From Deferribacter abyssi (GTDB lineage Bacteria; Chrysiogenota; Deferribacteres; Deferribacterales; Deferribacteraceae), in NCBI RefSeq assembly GCF_049472655.1, contig NZ_JAQNCS010000003.1, positions 124,001 through 188,000 of the forward strand: a stretch of 64,000 nucleotides of DNA, read 5' to 3'. Made by a program: the position numbers and the translations under genes. Below are positions 1 through 8,352 of the stretch, in pieces. Position 1 is the stretch's first letter; the number at the start of each line of letters is the position of its first letter. Below the pieces are notes generated by a model, which saw nothing but the letters and a program-made list of their open reading frames with translations, made no database searches and was not told the DNA's origin.

Positions 1-670
1 ATAAAGGAGTAATTTTTACTCCATCTCTAATATACAATGCAGCAGCACCTCTTGGACCATAAAAATTTTGAGATGCAATACTTAGAAGATCACATTGAAA
101 TTTCTCCACATCCACTTCCACATGTCCACAACTAGCTACTGCATCAACATGAAACAAAACCCCTGACTCTTTACACACTTTTCCTAACTCTTCAATTTCT
201 TGAATTGTACCAATCTCCGGATTTGCATGCATTATAGAAACTAAAAGAGTATCTTTTCTAATATTTTTCTTCAAATCTTGCGGATTTACAAGACCTGTAT
301 TGTCAACTTTTAGTTTTGTCACCTCATACCCATAGTTTGTTAACTTTAATACAGTATTTTGCACAGAATAGTGCTCTATTTCACTAATAATAATATGTTT
401 CTTATCTTTATACTCAGAATTACTAACAACTCCTTTAATGGCCAAATTATTTGATTCAGTTCCACAAGAAGTAAAAACAATATTGTCAGGTTTAGCATTA
501 ATCAATGCTGCTACATAACCCCTTGCATTTTCAATTGCCTCAAAAGACTCCCTACCAAGCGGGTAAAAATGCGCACTAGGATTCCCATATTTCTCACTAA
601 TAAAAGGTAACATTTTTTCAACAACTCTTTTATCAGGTTTCGTACCCGCCACATTATCCAAATAAATCAT
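1..670 (-). CDS. Cysteine desulfurase-like protein (NifS/IscS fold), PLP site degraded, 3' end outside window
   Basis: Class V aminotransferase fold. The visible 223 residues align end to end with NifS/IscS: IYLDN start, a TESNNLAIKG block, an EH motif, an ANPEIGT block, HVDAV, then SQNFYGPRG. In working desulfurases the last motif reads xHKxYGPKG, where the Lys forms the PLP Schiff base. Here His-Lys is replaced by Gln-Asn. The usual ANNEIG reads ANPEIG, and the Gln after DAV is Ala, so three cofactor contacts are lost while the fold-defining residues remain. Start ATG at 670 has GAGGAG 7 nt upstream. It lies 12 nt after the semialdehyde-dehydrogenase-like gene, so the two are probably cotranscribed. 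Established: an Archaeoglobus IscS with Asn for this Lys is known. Inferred: this is a scaffold or persulfide-handling paralogue rather than a PLP enzyme. The active-site Cys loop lies outside the window. Confidence 0.85.
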   Translation of the reverse strand, partial: MIYLDNVAGTKPDKRVVEKMLPFISEKYGNPSAHFYPLGRESFEAIENARGYVAALINAKPDNIVFTSCGTESNNLAIKGVVSNSEYKDKKHIIISEIEHYSVQNTVLKLTNYGYEVTKLKVDNTGLVNPQDLKKNIRKDTLLVSIMHANPEIGTIQEIEELGKVCKESGVLFHVDAVASCGHVEVDVEKFQCDLLSIASQNFYGPRGAAALYIRDGVKITPL

Positions 671-682
671 ATCAAACTCCTC

Positions 683-1459
683 TTATTTAATTTCATCTAA
701 AATCTGGTTTATTATTACTTTCAAATAGTCACCAACCAACGTTATCTTTTTATTATTTTTAAAATAAGAGACTTTTTCACTTTCAAGAGCATCCTGTAAG
801 CTACCTACAAACCGTTCACTAAATATTTTATCATCATCAATCTCACACTCGCCATAAATATCAATTACAAACCCTGTTGAAACAGGAAGCATCCTCAACT
901 CAAAATCTATTTCTAAATTCTCCTTTAAAAATAACAAATAATTTTTAAATATATGATCATTCTCTCTAATAAAGAAGTAATTAAAAGGCAGCATCTTATC
1001 AAATACCTTACATTCGCTTCTAGTAAATGAAAAAATATCTCTTGTTTGATTCAACAAATCATCAACTGCAGCTTTACCAAAAACAGCAGCAGGAACATTT
1101 ATAATAGCAAAAACATCACTTTCATCTATATCAATCTGTTCTAAGCAATAAAGTATAGGCTCAGAAATATACGAAACATACCTTACCCCTCTAACAGTCC
1201 GAGAAAAATCAACAACTTTTCTTTCAAACCCTTTTAATCTTTCAATATATTTAGAGATATCACTTAAAACTATTAAAACATCATCATTAAATTTTTCTGG
1301 TATACTCTTAATATCTACAAAATCACTATTATCCATTGAATCTAAAAAACCTTGTTCTGTATATATGTTAGTTAATATTGATAACCCTCTATGGTTTAGT
1401 GTCTCAACTAACTCTGAAAGTAATAAAGAATCGTTCGCAAAAATTCCTACTTTTAACAT
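683..1459 (-). CDS. Semialdehyde dehydrogenase-like (Asd/USG-1-like) protein, probably non-catalytic
   Basis: 258 residues. The N-terminus (MLKVGIFANDSLLLSELVETL) resembles the dinucleotide-binding start of aspartate-semialdehyde dehydrogenases, but the glycine-rich loop is replaced by ANDSLL. The C-terminal stretch LRMLPVSTGFVIDIYGE lines up with the R-x-PV-x-x-GH block that precedes the last strand in Asd and USG-1 proteins. I cannot find the catalytic SNCxT motif, so it is unlikely to make aspartate semialdehyde. It lies 59 bp after the rodZ-like gene and 12 bp before the degenerate cysteine desulfurase. Family assignment is by eye from spaced motifs and is tentative. Confidence 0.45.
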   Translation of the reverse strand: MLKVGIFANDSLLLSELVETLNHRGLSILTNIYTEQGFLDSMDNSDFVDIKSIPEKFNDDVLIVLSDISKYIERLKGFERKVVDFSRTVRGVRYVSYISEPILYCLEQIDIDESDVFAIINVPAAVFGKAAVDDLLNQTRDIFSFTRSECKVFDKMLPFNYFFIRENDHIFKNYLLFLKENLEIDFELRMLPVSTGFVIDIYGECEIDDDKIFSERFVGSLQDALESEKVSYFKNNKKITLVGDYLKVIINQILDEIK

Positions 1460-1518
1460 AATTCATACCTTTTTTGTCTTTTTTTACAAGATATACGTAT
1501 TAAATAAAAAAGCAAGCA

Positions 1519-2349
1519 TTATTTTATCTTTTCATACATTAAGTAATTATCTTCATTCACAGTGAAATATAAATTTTTAACAGGCTGTCTGAATCCACCA
1601 AATCTTGAAAATGTTATATTGTCATACTTAATAGTTAAAGCTGCAGCATTACCAATATCAATTAAAAAATATTCCTTAAACTCAATCACTTTTTTTGTAC
1701 CTTTTTCCGCAATAAAATCCAAAACTGATGAATTATCAATTTTTATGTTCACCCAGCATATATCATTGAAAATAAGTGTAACCTTATGTTTTGTTTCATT
1801 AGCAAATGATTTATTATCATTAATTTTCTCAAGAATTTCAGTGGGATTTATCTCCATTGAAGTATTTTCTGTTACATTAGAAGAAACCTCATTTTTATAT
1901 TTTGTATTATTTTCAGAAACAGTTTCTGGAACAATTACTTTCTTATTTTCACTTATTTTTTTCTTGTTTGTACTCAGGAAATAATAAACAATACCTAAAA
2001 TTAAAATTAAAATTACTACAAATAATACTATTGCCCTATGTATATTTTTTAAATTTACTTCTTTTTGAATAATCTCATCACTCTCTATTCTCACAAATCT
2101 TTTATCAAAATCCTCTTTCTTGCATTCCTGATCAAAAATACTTTTCATCTCATTAAAATTTAATCCCAAAAATTCACAATACGCTTTTGCAAAGCCGTAT
2201 GCATGTACATACGAAGGTAATTTCGTATATTCTCCATTCTCAATAAATTCCAAGTAGGACAAACTTACTTTTATTTCTTTAGATACATCCTTTAAAGATA
2301 TCCCCTTCTCAACTCTTTTATCTTTAAGAAGTTTTGCGAATTCACTCAT
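1519..2349 (-). CDS. rodZ: RodZ-like cytoskeletal/HTH membrane protein
   Basis: 276 residues with the RodZ architecture: an N-terminal helix-turn-helix of the Xre/HTH_25 type (residues 1-70, with KDKRVEKGISLKDVSKEI), a linker, one membrane helix (about 106-126), a Ser/Thr/Asn-rich periplasmic linker (130-185) and a C-terminal beta domain of the DUF4115 type (190-276). In known bacteria RodZ links the MreB cytoskeleton to the cell-wall elongation machinery. The start overlaps the stop of the TPR lipoprotein gene by 4 nt (ATGA), indicating translational coupling. mreB itself is not in the window. Confidence 0.8.
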   Translation of the reverse strand: MSEFAKLLKDKRVEKGISLKDVSKEIKVSLSYLEFIENGEYTKLPSYVHAYGFAKAYCEFLGLNFNEMKSIFDQECKKEDFDKRFVRIESDEIIQKEVNLKNIHRAIVLFVVILILILGIVYYFLSTNKKKISENKKVIVPETVSENNTKYKNEVSSNVTENTSMEINPTEILEKINDNKSFANETKHKVTLIFNDICWVNIKIDNSSVLDFIAEKGTKKVIEFKEYFLIDIGNAAALTIKYDNITFSRFGGFRQPVKNLYFTVNEDNYLMYEKIK

Positions 2350-3092
2350 TTATAAATTCCCAATGAATTCAAATACTTGGATGCTTTTTTAGCTTCGACA
2401 CTGTTAGGAGTTTTAATAATAATATCCTCAAAAATCTCTACTGCTTTATTATATTTCTTTTGATTATAGTAATGTTCACCTAATCTTAGCTTTAGTATAT
2501 TATTGGTTGGATTATACTCAACACTTTTTTCTAAAATCTCTTCAGCTTTATCAATTTGGCTAGTTTTCATATAGATATCATACAACATAAGGTATGATGC
2601 AACAAAAAACCTGTTCATTTCAATTGATTTTTCAAAAAATGTTGTAGCCTCTTTTAACTGTCCCAATGTAAAATAAGCGTAACCAATATTGTAATAAACC
2701 ATTGGAATATTAGGATATGTTGGGTCATTTATTATCTTCATCCACTGACTTATTGCTTCTTCCGTTTTTCCTTTTGCAGCTAAAATAGAAGCATAAGCAT
2801 TGATATACTCAGAATTGTTTGGAACAATTTTTAATGCTTTAATAATATACTCTTCAGCCTTATCAAATAAACTCTTTTTTAAATAGAAAGTTGAAATTGC
2901 ATAATAAACCCTATCATCTTTTGGGTTATACTTCAAAGCTTCTTCAAACTCCTTTAAAGCTCTATAATCATTTTCACTAGTTAAATAAGCAAGTCCTAAT
3001 TTATAATGAGACTCAGAAAGTCTTAATTGATCCACATTTGAAGCACAAGAAACAACAATAAATAGCAATAAAAAATTAATTGTTTTTTTCAT
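2346..3092 (-). CDS. TPR-repeat lipoprotein (PilF/NlpI-like)
   Basis: 248 residues. The first 16 form a lipoprotein signal: basic start, hydrophobic core FLLLFIVV, and lipobox VVSC with Cys16 as the lipidation site. The rest is a run of TPR units of about 34 residues: YKLGLAYLTSENDYRAL..., VYYAISTFYLKKSLFDKA..., VYYNIGYAYFTLGQLKEA..., LRLGEHYYNQKKYNKA.... No enzymatic motif is seen. Lipidated TPR proteins of this kind often act as assembly factors for pili or envelope complexes, but the sequence does not say which. It overlaps coaX by 17 nt and the rodZ-like gene by 4 nt. Confidence 0.75.
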   Translation of the reverse strand: MKKTINFLLLFIVVSCASNVDQLRLSESHYKLGLAYLTSENDYRALKEFEEALKYNPKDDRVYYAISTFYLKKSLFDKAEEYIIKALKIVPNNSEYINAYASILAAKGKTEEAISQWMKIINDPTYPNIPMVYYNIGYAYFTLGQLKEATTFFEKSIEMNRFFVASYLMLYDIYMKTSQIDKAEEILEKSVEYNPTNNILKLRLGEHYYNQKKYNKAVEIFEDIIIKTPNSVEAKKASKYLNSLGIYK

Positions 3093-3849
3093 ATATTATC
3101 CTCAAACCTTCTAAAGTCAAATTTGGTTCATATACTTGCAAATATTTAGATTCTTCAACAAAAATACTTCCAAGCCCACCTGTTGTTATAACAGACAGTT
3201 TCTCTGTATCACATTTCAACTCATCAATTATTCTTTCTATAATACCATCAACCATAGACAAATAACCATAATATATTCCTGATTGAATTGACCTAATGGT
3301 ATTACTACCAACTATTCTATCAGTTTTCTCAATTTCTACTTCTGGTAGCTTAGCAGTACCTGTATGCAATGCCTTTATAGACAATTTAATTCCAGGACAA
3401 ATCAACCCTCCAACATAACTTCCATTTTTATCAATCACATCAAATGTGGTAGCAGTTCCAAAATCAACAATTATTGAAGGATAACCATACATACTGATTA
3501 CAGCTGCAGCATTTACTATTCTATCAGCACCAACTTCTTTAGGATTTTCTATATTTATCTTTACTCCTGTCTTCACACCAGGACCTACAATCATTGGATC
3601 ACTATTCAAATATTTCCTACATAATTTACTAAACGTATATATTAATGATGGAACCACACTAGAAATTATAACACCACGGAAATCTTTAACATTTATATTA
3701 TTTTTTTCCATCAACAGCATAATAATAGAGGCATATTCATCCGTAGTTTTTAAATAGTCTGTTGCAAGTCTGAAATTTGCAATTAATTTATTATTATAAA
3801 AAACACCTAAAACTATATTTGTATTTCCTATATCAATTGCAAGTATCAT
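3076..3849 (-). CDS. coaX: Type III pantothenate kinase
   Basis: 257 residues, the usual length. It catalyses ATP-dependent phosphorylation of pantothenate, the first step of coenzyme A synthesis, in the cytoplasm. The acetate-kinase/Hsp70 fold signatures are present: DIGNTN with Asp6, GADR (107-110), DFGTATTFDV starting at Asp129, and TTGGLG near the C-terminus. The start overlaps birA by 17 nt. The birA-coaX pairing is common in bacteria and couples two cofactor enzymes in one transcript. Confidence 0.95.
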   Translation of the reverse strand: MILAIDIGNTNIVLGVFYNNKLIANFRLATDYLKTTDEYASIIMLLMEKNNINVKDFRGVIISSVVPSLIYTFSKLCRKYLNSDPMIVGPGVKTGVKINIENPKEVGADRIVNAAAVISMYGYPSIIVDFGTATTFDVIDKNGSYVGGLICPGIKLSIKALHTGTAKLPEVEIEKTDRIVGSNTIRSIQSGIYYGYLSMVDGIIERIIDELKCDTEKLSVITTGGLGSIFVEESKYLQVYEPNLTLEGLRIIYEKNN

Positions 3850-4591
3850 AACCTATTTCTCCATGATAAATTATCTTTTCTTTGCCTTTCATATCCTTTA
3901 CCACTAAAGATCCGTCATCATTTATACCCTTTTCAACAAACTTTTCAACATTATTATTATAATGAAACATTATTTCTTTATTAAGATAAGCAGAATACTC
4001 AGCCCAAAATTCTTTTATTAAATCAATCTTTTTTTCCCACTTTACAAACTCTTCAAAAAACCTTACTAAAAAGTGTTCTTTGTCAATTTTCTCTTTCTTT
4101 AGTTGAAAGATTGATACTGCTTTATGTTTCAAATCAACAGAAAAATCTTTATTATTAAGATTAACTCCAACACCTAAAACTACTTTTTTCAAAAAATTAC
4201 CTTCCATTTTTGCTTCAATCAAAATACCCGATACTTTTTTACCACCAACAACTACATCATTAGGCCACTTAACTTTTGAATTAATTGAATAGTCACTTCT
4301 CATTACATCACACAAGGCATATGCAGAAATAATGTTTATTTTAAACAAATTCACAAAATCATTATTTTCTAATACCAAAGTAAAATACAAATTATCTTCT
4401 TCATCCGAATTCCATACTCTACCCTGCCGACCTTTCCCTTTAGTTTGTTTATCAGCAACGATTATATATCCTGGATTTAAATCAGAGTTTAATGCAAAAT
4501 TATTAGTAGAATCTATAGTTTTAAAATAAATTAAATTATAACAAGATTTAATTCTTTTTAATATTGTGTTTACTTTTTTCTCATTAAACAT
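3833..4591 (-). CDS. birA: Biotin--[acetyl-CoA-carboxylase] ligase, short form
   Basis: 252 residues. It attaches biotin to the carboxyl carrier protein of acetyl-CoA carboxylase. The biotinyl-AMP loop GKGRQGRVW is intact, followed by KWPNDV and SGILIE, which bind biotin and ATP. There is no N-terminal winged-helix domain, so it is a monofunctional (class I) ligase and not a biotin-operon repressor. It overlaps coaX at its 3' end and the receiver gene by 8 nt at its 5' end. Confidence 0.93.
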   Translation of the reverse strand: MFNEKKVNTILKRIKSCYNLIYFKTIDSTNNFALNSDLNPGYIIVADKQTKGKGRQGRVWNSDEEDNLYFTLVLENNDFVNLFKINIISAYALCDVMRSDYSINSKVKWPNDVVVGGKKVSGILIEAKMEGNFLKKVVLGVGVNLNNKDFSVDLKHKAVSIFQLKKEKIDKEHFLVRFFEEFVKWEKKIDLIKEFWAEYSAYLNKEIMFHYNNNVEKFVEKGINDDGSLVVKDMKGKEKIIYHGEIGYDTCN

Positions 4592-4937
4592 TTATTGTAT
4601 TTTTAACTAAACATAATAAATCATCTAAATTTGAACTTTTCTCTACATAATACACATTTTTATGAAGTTTATCGAGTCCATCGTAAGACTCAATATTAGC
4701 AGAGTATACAATTACAGGCACATTACTCTTTTGCCCAACAATCTTTAAGACCTCATCCCCTTCAACTTTTGGCATTTTCAAATCCAAAATAATCAAATCA
4801 ATATCATTTTCTTCAAAAGAAATTAATGCCTCTTCACCATCAACTGCAGTAACCACATTAAGTTTCAAATCACACAATTCATCTCTTAATAACAATCTAA
4901 TCGATGGATCATCATCAACCACTAGTACAGTTTTCAC
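4584..4937 (-). CDS. Single-domain response regulator (CheY-like receiver)
   Basis: 117 residues forming one receiver domain: acidic pocket Asp8-Asp9, phospho-acceptor Asp52 in LIILDLKMP, switch Ser in VIVYSAN, and a conserved Lys in YVEKSS. There is no output domain. It lies 36 nt downstream of a GAF/HD-GYP protein and overlaps birA, so it may act with the HD-GYP protein in c-di-GMP signalling. The partner kinase is not in the window. Confidence 0.88.
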   Translation of the reverse strand: MKTVLVVDDDPSIRLLLRDELCDLKLNVVTAVDGEEALISFEENDIDLIILDLKMPKVEGDEVLKIVGQKSNVPVIVYSANIESYDGLDKLHKNVYYVEKSSNLDDLLCLVKNTINV

Positions 4938-4973
4938 TTTACTTCCCCTCCAAAATATAAAAACTTAAGAACA

Positions 4974-6395
4974 TTATAACATATTGTATATTTTTTTCTC
5001 TATAAAAAATCGAACAATTTTTTTATCAAGCTTCCCCTTCTCAGCTTCTTCACTAATGATCTTTAATGCCAACTCAATAGGTACAGCTTTTTTATAAGGC
5101 CTATCTTTTGCTGTCAAAGCATCAAAAATATCTGCAACAGCCATTACTTTACCAAAAATATGTATTTCATCTTCTTTCAAACCAAAAGAGTAACCACTAC
5201 CATCAAGCTTTTCATGGTGCATACAGGCAATTTTTGGGACATCTTTAAGGCTTTTTGTCCAAGGAATTTTTATCAAATACTCGTAAGTATGAAGCACATG
5301 TGATTCAATTTCTTTTCTTTCATCTTCGGTTAAAGTTCCTTTTCTCACTGACAATTGTTTATATTCTTGATCATCAAGCAATCTATACTCTACCCCAAAA
5401 TTATCCTTAAATCTTATATCCTTAAATTTATCCAACCTGTTTGCTAACTCACTCTCAAGAACTGTTGGCTCATTAGCTCTTTCCACCAATTCATTTATTT
5501 CAAAGAACTTATTATCATCGATATTCTCTATACAATGATAAAGTTTTAATTTCATTTTCAATGCCTTAAATTGATCATCATATAATTTCTTCGATTTCAT
5601 CAACACATTTTCTCTAACACCAATTTTACCAAAATCGTGTAGCAATGTTGAATATTTTAACACCTTCCAATCATCTTTATTCATTTTAAAACCTGGAAAG
5701 GCTTCATCATCTTTGTCCATTTCCTCAATTATTTTATAAGTTATTCTATAAACCCTCTCCGTATGCCCTTTTGTAATAGGATCTCTTGATTCCACAGCCT
5801 GAACACTAGCTTTGATAAAACCTTCAAACATTTCTTCTATATTTTTATAAAGTAAACTGTTTTCAAGTGCTACCCCAATAATACCACTTAAAGAATGAAC
5901 TATTTTAACATCTTCTTCATTAAATACTGTAACATCTTTATCAAAACTTGTGATAGGCTTACCAAAAGGTGTGTTTTTTTTATTTATTAGTTGCAAAACA
6001 GAAATAAGATTATCTTTAGCATCAAAAATAGGAACCATAATTATAGATTTTGTGCGATAATTTGATAATTTATCAAAATCCTTATTAAACTTAAATGGAA
6101 ACTTATCCTCTAAAGAGTATACATCATCAATAAAAAACATTTCTTTTTTATAAGCACAGTAGCCAGCAATGCTGTTCTCATCCACCGGTAAACTAAATTC
6201 TTTAAAAATGATATCTACAGTATCATTTTGAGTATATTTAAAAACTAAAGTATCAGACTCTTCGTGATAAAGATATATACTTCCTGCATCAGCATTTACA
6301 ATTTCTCTAAGCCTAAACAAAACTTCTTCCATTAATTCATCTAAATCTTTCTTACTTACCAGCAAGGATGCAATTTCAAGAAGTTTTAAATCCAT
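4974..6395 (-). CDS. GAF domain HD-GYP phosphodiesterase
   Basis: 473 residues. An N-terminal GAF sensor domain spans about 5-180. The HD-GYP domain begins near 195 with a HTERV element, HD at 253-254 (LLHDFGKIGV) and HHEKLDGSGY at 393-402. HD-GYP enzymes hydrolyse cyclic di-GMP. About 100 extra residues (roughly 262-360) lie between the HD motif and the HVLHTYEYL helix, which is unusually long. The family GYP triad reads GYS here, but the metal-binding His and Asp residues are present. The start overlaps the upstream membrane-protein gene by 20 nt. The ligand of the GAF domain is unknown. Confidence 0.88.
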   Translation of the reverse strand: MDLKLLEIASLLVSKKDLDELMEEVLFRLREIVNADAGSIYLYHEESDTLVFKYTQNDTVDIIFKEFSLPVDENSIAGYCAYKKEMFFIDDVYSLEDKFPFKFNKDFDKLSNYRTKSIIMVPIFDAKDNLISVLQLINKKNTPFGKPITSFDKDVTVFNEEDVKIVHSLSGIIGVALENSLLYKNIEEMFEGFIKASVQAVESRDPITKGHTERVYRITYKIIEEMDKDDEAFPGFKMNKDDWKVLKYSTLLHDFGKIGVRENVLMKSKKLYDDQFKALKMKLKLYHCIENIDDNKFFEINELVERANEPTVLESELANRLDKFKDIRFKDNFGVEYRLLDDQEYKQLSVRKGTLTEDERKEIESHVLHTYEYLIKIPWTKSLKDVPKIACMHHEKLDGSGYSFGLKEDEIHIFGKVMAVADIFDALTAKDRPYKKAVPIELALKIISEEAEKGKLDKKIVRFFIEKKIYNML

Positions 6396-7404
6396 AAGTT
6401 ACACCATTCTTTAAAGAATCTAATAATACAATTATACCAGATAATATAAAAAAACAAAATGAAACATACAAAAGAAATGGATAGTTTCTGATTAAATAAA
6501 CTGATAAAAATATCAAAGACAACAATAAACTTGTCATACAATGAATCCTTTTTTTTACATTCTTAACTATAAGATAAAATAATCCAAAAGTAGCCCAGGT
6601 ATAATGGGCAAAATGTGCATGGAGTAAAAGTATCACCTTATCACTTACCCCTGAAATCACAGTGTATAAATACCAAAACCCAAAAATACCAGTTAACAAC
6701 AACCCCATATAATTAAAAAAAAGAAACTTATCTTTAACTTTTGCAGATTTAATAAAATAATACAAAATTATAAGTAACAACGACCCTGCACTTAATAATT
6801 CAATAATTGAAATATTCAAAAGCATTCCAATAAACATACTCAGAACTCCTCCCACCAAAACAACCACAGAAACAACAATCTCTCTTTTATTCATTCTTAA
6901 AAAGTTAACAAATTCGGAAAAAAGTATTAATGATAAAGGAAAGGAAAAAGACAAATAATTGTATGAAAGTTTTGTTTTCATACCTAAAAAAGTATCATAA
7001 TTTAAAGAATACATAAAATAAATCCAATTTAAAAGTAAGATATAAATAGAACTCTTTACAAATAGCCTCTCAACTCCTGCATAATCTGGATCGTATCGTA
7101 ACAACATTGGTAGAGTAAAAATAAAATATACAAAACTTACAATAGTAATTAAAATATAAGATTTAAAAAAAATTAATATTACCAAACTAACTGACAAATA
7201 AAAAAATATTTTTTGCAACTTGGTATAAACTGTCTTAAAATTTTTTGCACTTACAATAATAGATAAATAAGCGTTTAAAGCGAAACCAAATATTCCCACC
7301 ATCCCATGAATATAAACATTATCTTTAAATATAAAAAAATCAGAATAAAAAAAAGTCGTAAAAGCAGTTAAAAAGAAATAGAAAAATGCTAACTTCTTTA
7401 ACAT
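6376..7404 (-). CDS. Polytopic membrane protein, unknown function
   Basis: 342 residues, almost entirely hydrophobic, with roughly 10-12 membrane helices. Two histidine-bearing segments stand out: YIHGMVGIFGF near residue 35 and LLHAHFAHYTW near 270. Closely spaced histidines inside membrane helices can ligate haem or metal, as in the haem-copper oxidase and NnrS families, but I cannot assign a family. No clear Shine-Dalgarno precedes the ATG at 7404. The 3' end overlaps the GAF/HD-GYP gene by 20 nt, suggesting coexpression and perhaps a shared sensory role. Confidence 0.6.
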   Translation of the reverse strand: MLKKLAFFYFFLTAFTTFFYSDFFIFKDNVYIHGMVGIFGFALNAYLSIIVSAKNFKTVYTKLQKIFFYLSVSLVILIFFKSYILITIVSFVYFIFTLPMLLRYDPDYAGVERLFVKSSIYILLLNWIYFMYSLNYDTFLGMKTKLSYNYLSFSFPLSLILFSEFVNFLRMNKREIVVSVVVLVGGVLSMFIGMLLNISIIELLSAGSLLLIILYYFIKSAKVKDKFLFFNYMGLLLTGIFGFWYLYTVISGVSDKVILLLHAHFAHYTWATFGLFYLIVKNVKKRIHCMTSLLLSLIFLSVYLIRNYPFLLYVSFCFFILSGIIVLLDSLKNGVTYGFKTS

Positions 7405-7543
7405 GAATTATAATTTATCATTAATTTTAGTTTTTAACAACAAATTTTAATTAATTAAACACCCACAATAAAAACAACTGTCAAATAAATTATTAAAAAC
7501 TTAAAAGTATATTTTTGAGAATTTTTATCATTTAAATATGTAG

Positions 7544-7582
7544 AAGCAAGCTGTACTAAAAAGTGACAGCTTGCTTATTTGT
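7544..7582 (+). terminator. Strong hairpin with plus-side T tract
   Basis: A perfect 11-bp stem, AAGCAAGCTGT at 7544-7554 and ACAGCTTGCTT at 7566-7576, is followed on the plus strand by ATTTGTTTTTT. It lies 36-68 nt beyond the rubrerythrin stop, but the T tract is on the strand opposite to that gene. On the minus strand only an AT-rich run follows the stem. It may still stop rubrerythrin transcription weakly. Confidence 0.5.
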
Positions 7583-7611
7583 TTTTTCTCAATAAAACAT
7601 GTAGCAATTAT

Positions 7612-8211
7612 TTAATAATTTTCTACATAAAGTTCGAAATGTTCTTGTGAATGTGCACATGCTGGACACGAAACAGGTGCTTCAAAACCTTCAAAAATAT
7701 AACCACAGTTCCTACATTTCCAATAAACTTTAGTATCTCGCTTAAATACTCTACCTTTTTCTATGTTTTCAGCCAATTTTAAAAACCTCTTTTCATGTTT
7801 TTCTTCCACTTCCGCTATTGTTCTAAATTGATGAGCAATTTCAGGAAATCCTTCTTCATCAGCTATTTCAGCAAACTCAGGATACAACACTACGAATTCT
7901 TCGTGTTCACCTTCAGCAGCAGCTAATAAGTTTTGATAGGTATTACCAAGTTGTGCTGGGTATGATGCAGAAATATCCACCATAAGTGGTTTTGTAAGAT
8001 TTAAATTTTCAATAATATGCTTATAAAATCTTTTGCCATGTTCTCTTTCATTGTCAGCTGTTTCTATAAAAAACGCCTCAATTTGACGATATCCCTCTTT
8101 TCTAGCTATGGAAGCATAGAAAGTATACCTATTTCTTGCCTGAGATTCACCTGCAAACGATTTCATTAAATTTTCAAGAGTTTTAGTCCCTTCTAAACTT
8201 TTTTTTGTCAT
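7612..8211 (-). CDS. rbr: Rubrerythrin
   Basis: 199 residues, the classical two-domain size. The N-terminal ferritin-like di-iron domain has E-x-x-H motifs (NEREHGKRF, EGEHEEF, VEEKHEKRF) and FAGESQARNRYTFYA. The C-terminal rubredoxin domain (about 162-199) has CRNCGY and CPAC cysteine pairs for one iron. Rubrerythrins reduce hydrogen peroxide in the cytoplasm of anaerobes. The start at 8211 has AGGAGG 7 nt upstream. The gene looks monocistronic, with a well-formed promoter and a PerR-like site upstream. Confidence 0.97.
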   Translation of the reverse strand: MTKKSLEGTKTLENLMKSFAGESQARNRYTFYASIARKEGYRQIEAFFIETADNEREHGKRFYKHIIENLNLTKPLMVDISASYPAQLGNTYQNLLAAAEGEHEEFVVLYPEFAEIADEEGFPEIAHQFRTIAEVEEKHEKRFLKLAENIEKGRVFKRDTKVYWKCRNCGYIFEGFEAPVSCPACAHSQEHFELYVENY

Positions 8212-8291
8212 TTTTTACCTCCTTTTTCATTTTCTTTTGTAAATATAACACATTTTTATAACTTTTAAAACATTTTATCTTTAACTTAAAT

Positions 8292-8306
8292 TTAGAATAA
8301 CTCTAA
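8292..8306. promoter_or_regulatory. PerR/Fur-like operator over the rbr -10 box
   Basis: TTAGAATAACTCTAA forms a 5-5-5 inverted repeat (TTAGA/TCTAA) covering the -10 hexamer. On the minus strand it reads TTAGAGTTATTCTAA, which differs from the PerR-box pattern TTATAATNATTATAA at three positions but keeps its dyad spacing. PerR control of rubrerythrin is established in other anaerobes. No regulator gene is in view. Confidence 0.45.
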
Positions 8307-8322
8307 TTTATCTAATTGTCAA
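8294..8322 (-). promoter_or_regulatory. Sigma-70-type promoter of rbr
   Basis: Read on the minus strand: TTGACA (8317-8322), a 17-nt spacer, then TATTCT (8294-8299). Predicted transcription starts about 75 nt before the rbr start codon. Confidence 0.65.
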
Positions 8323-8352
8323 TAGCTTATTTAATATTTAGAAGACATTACT

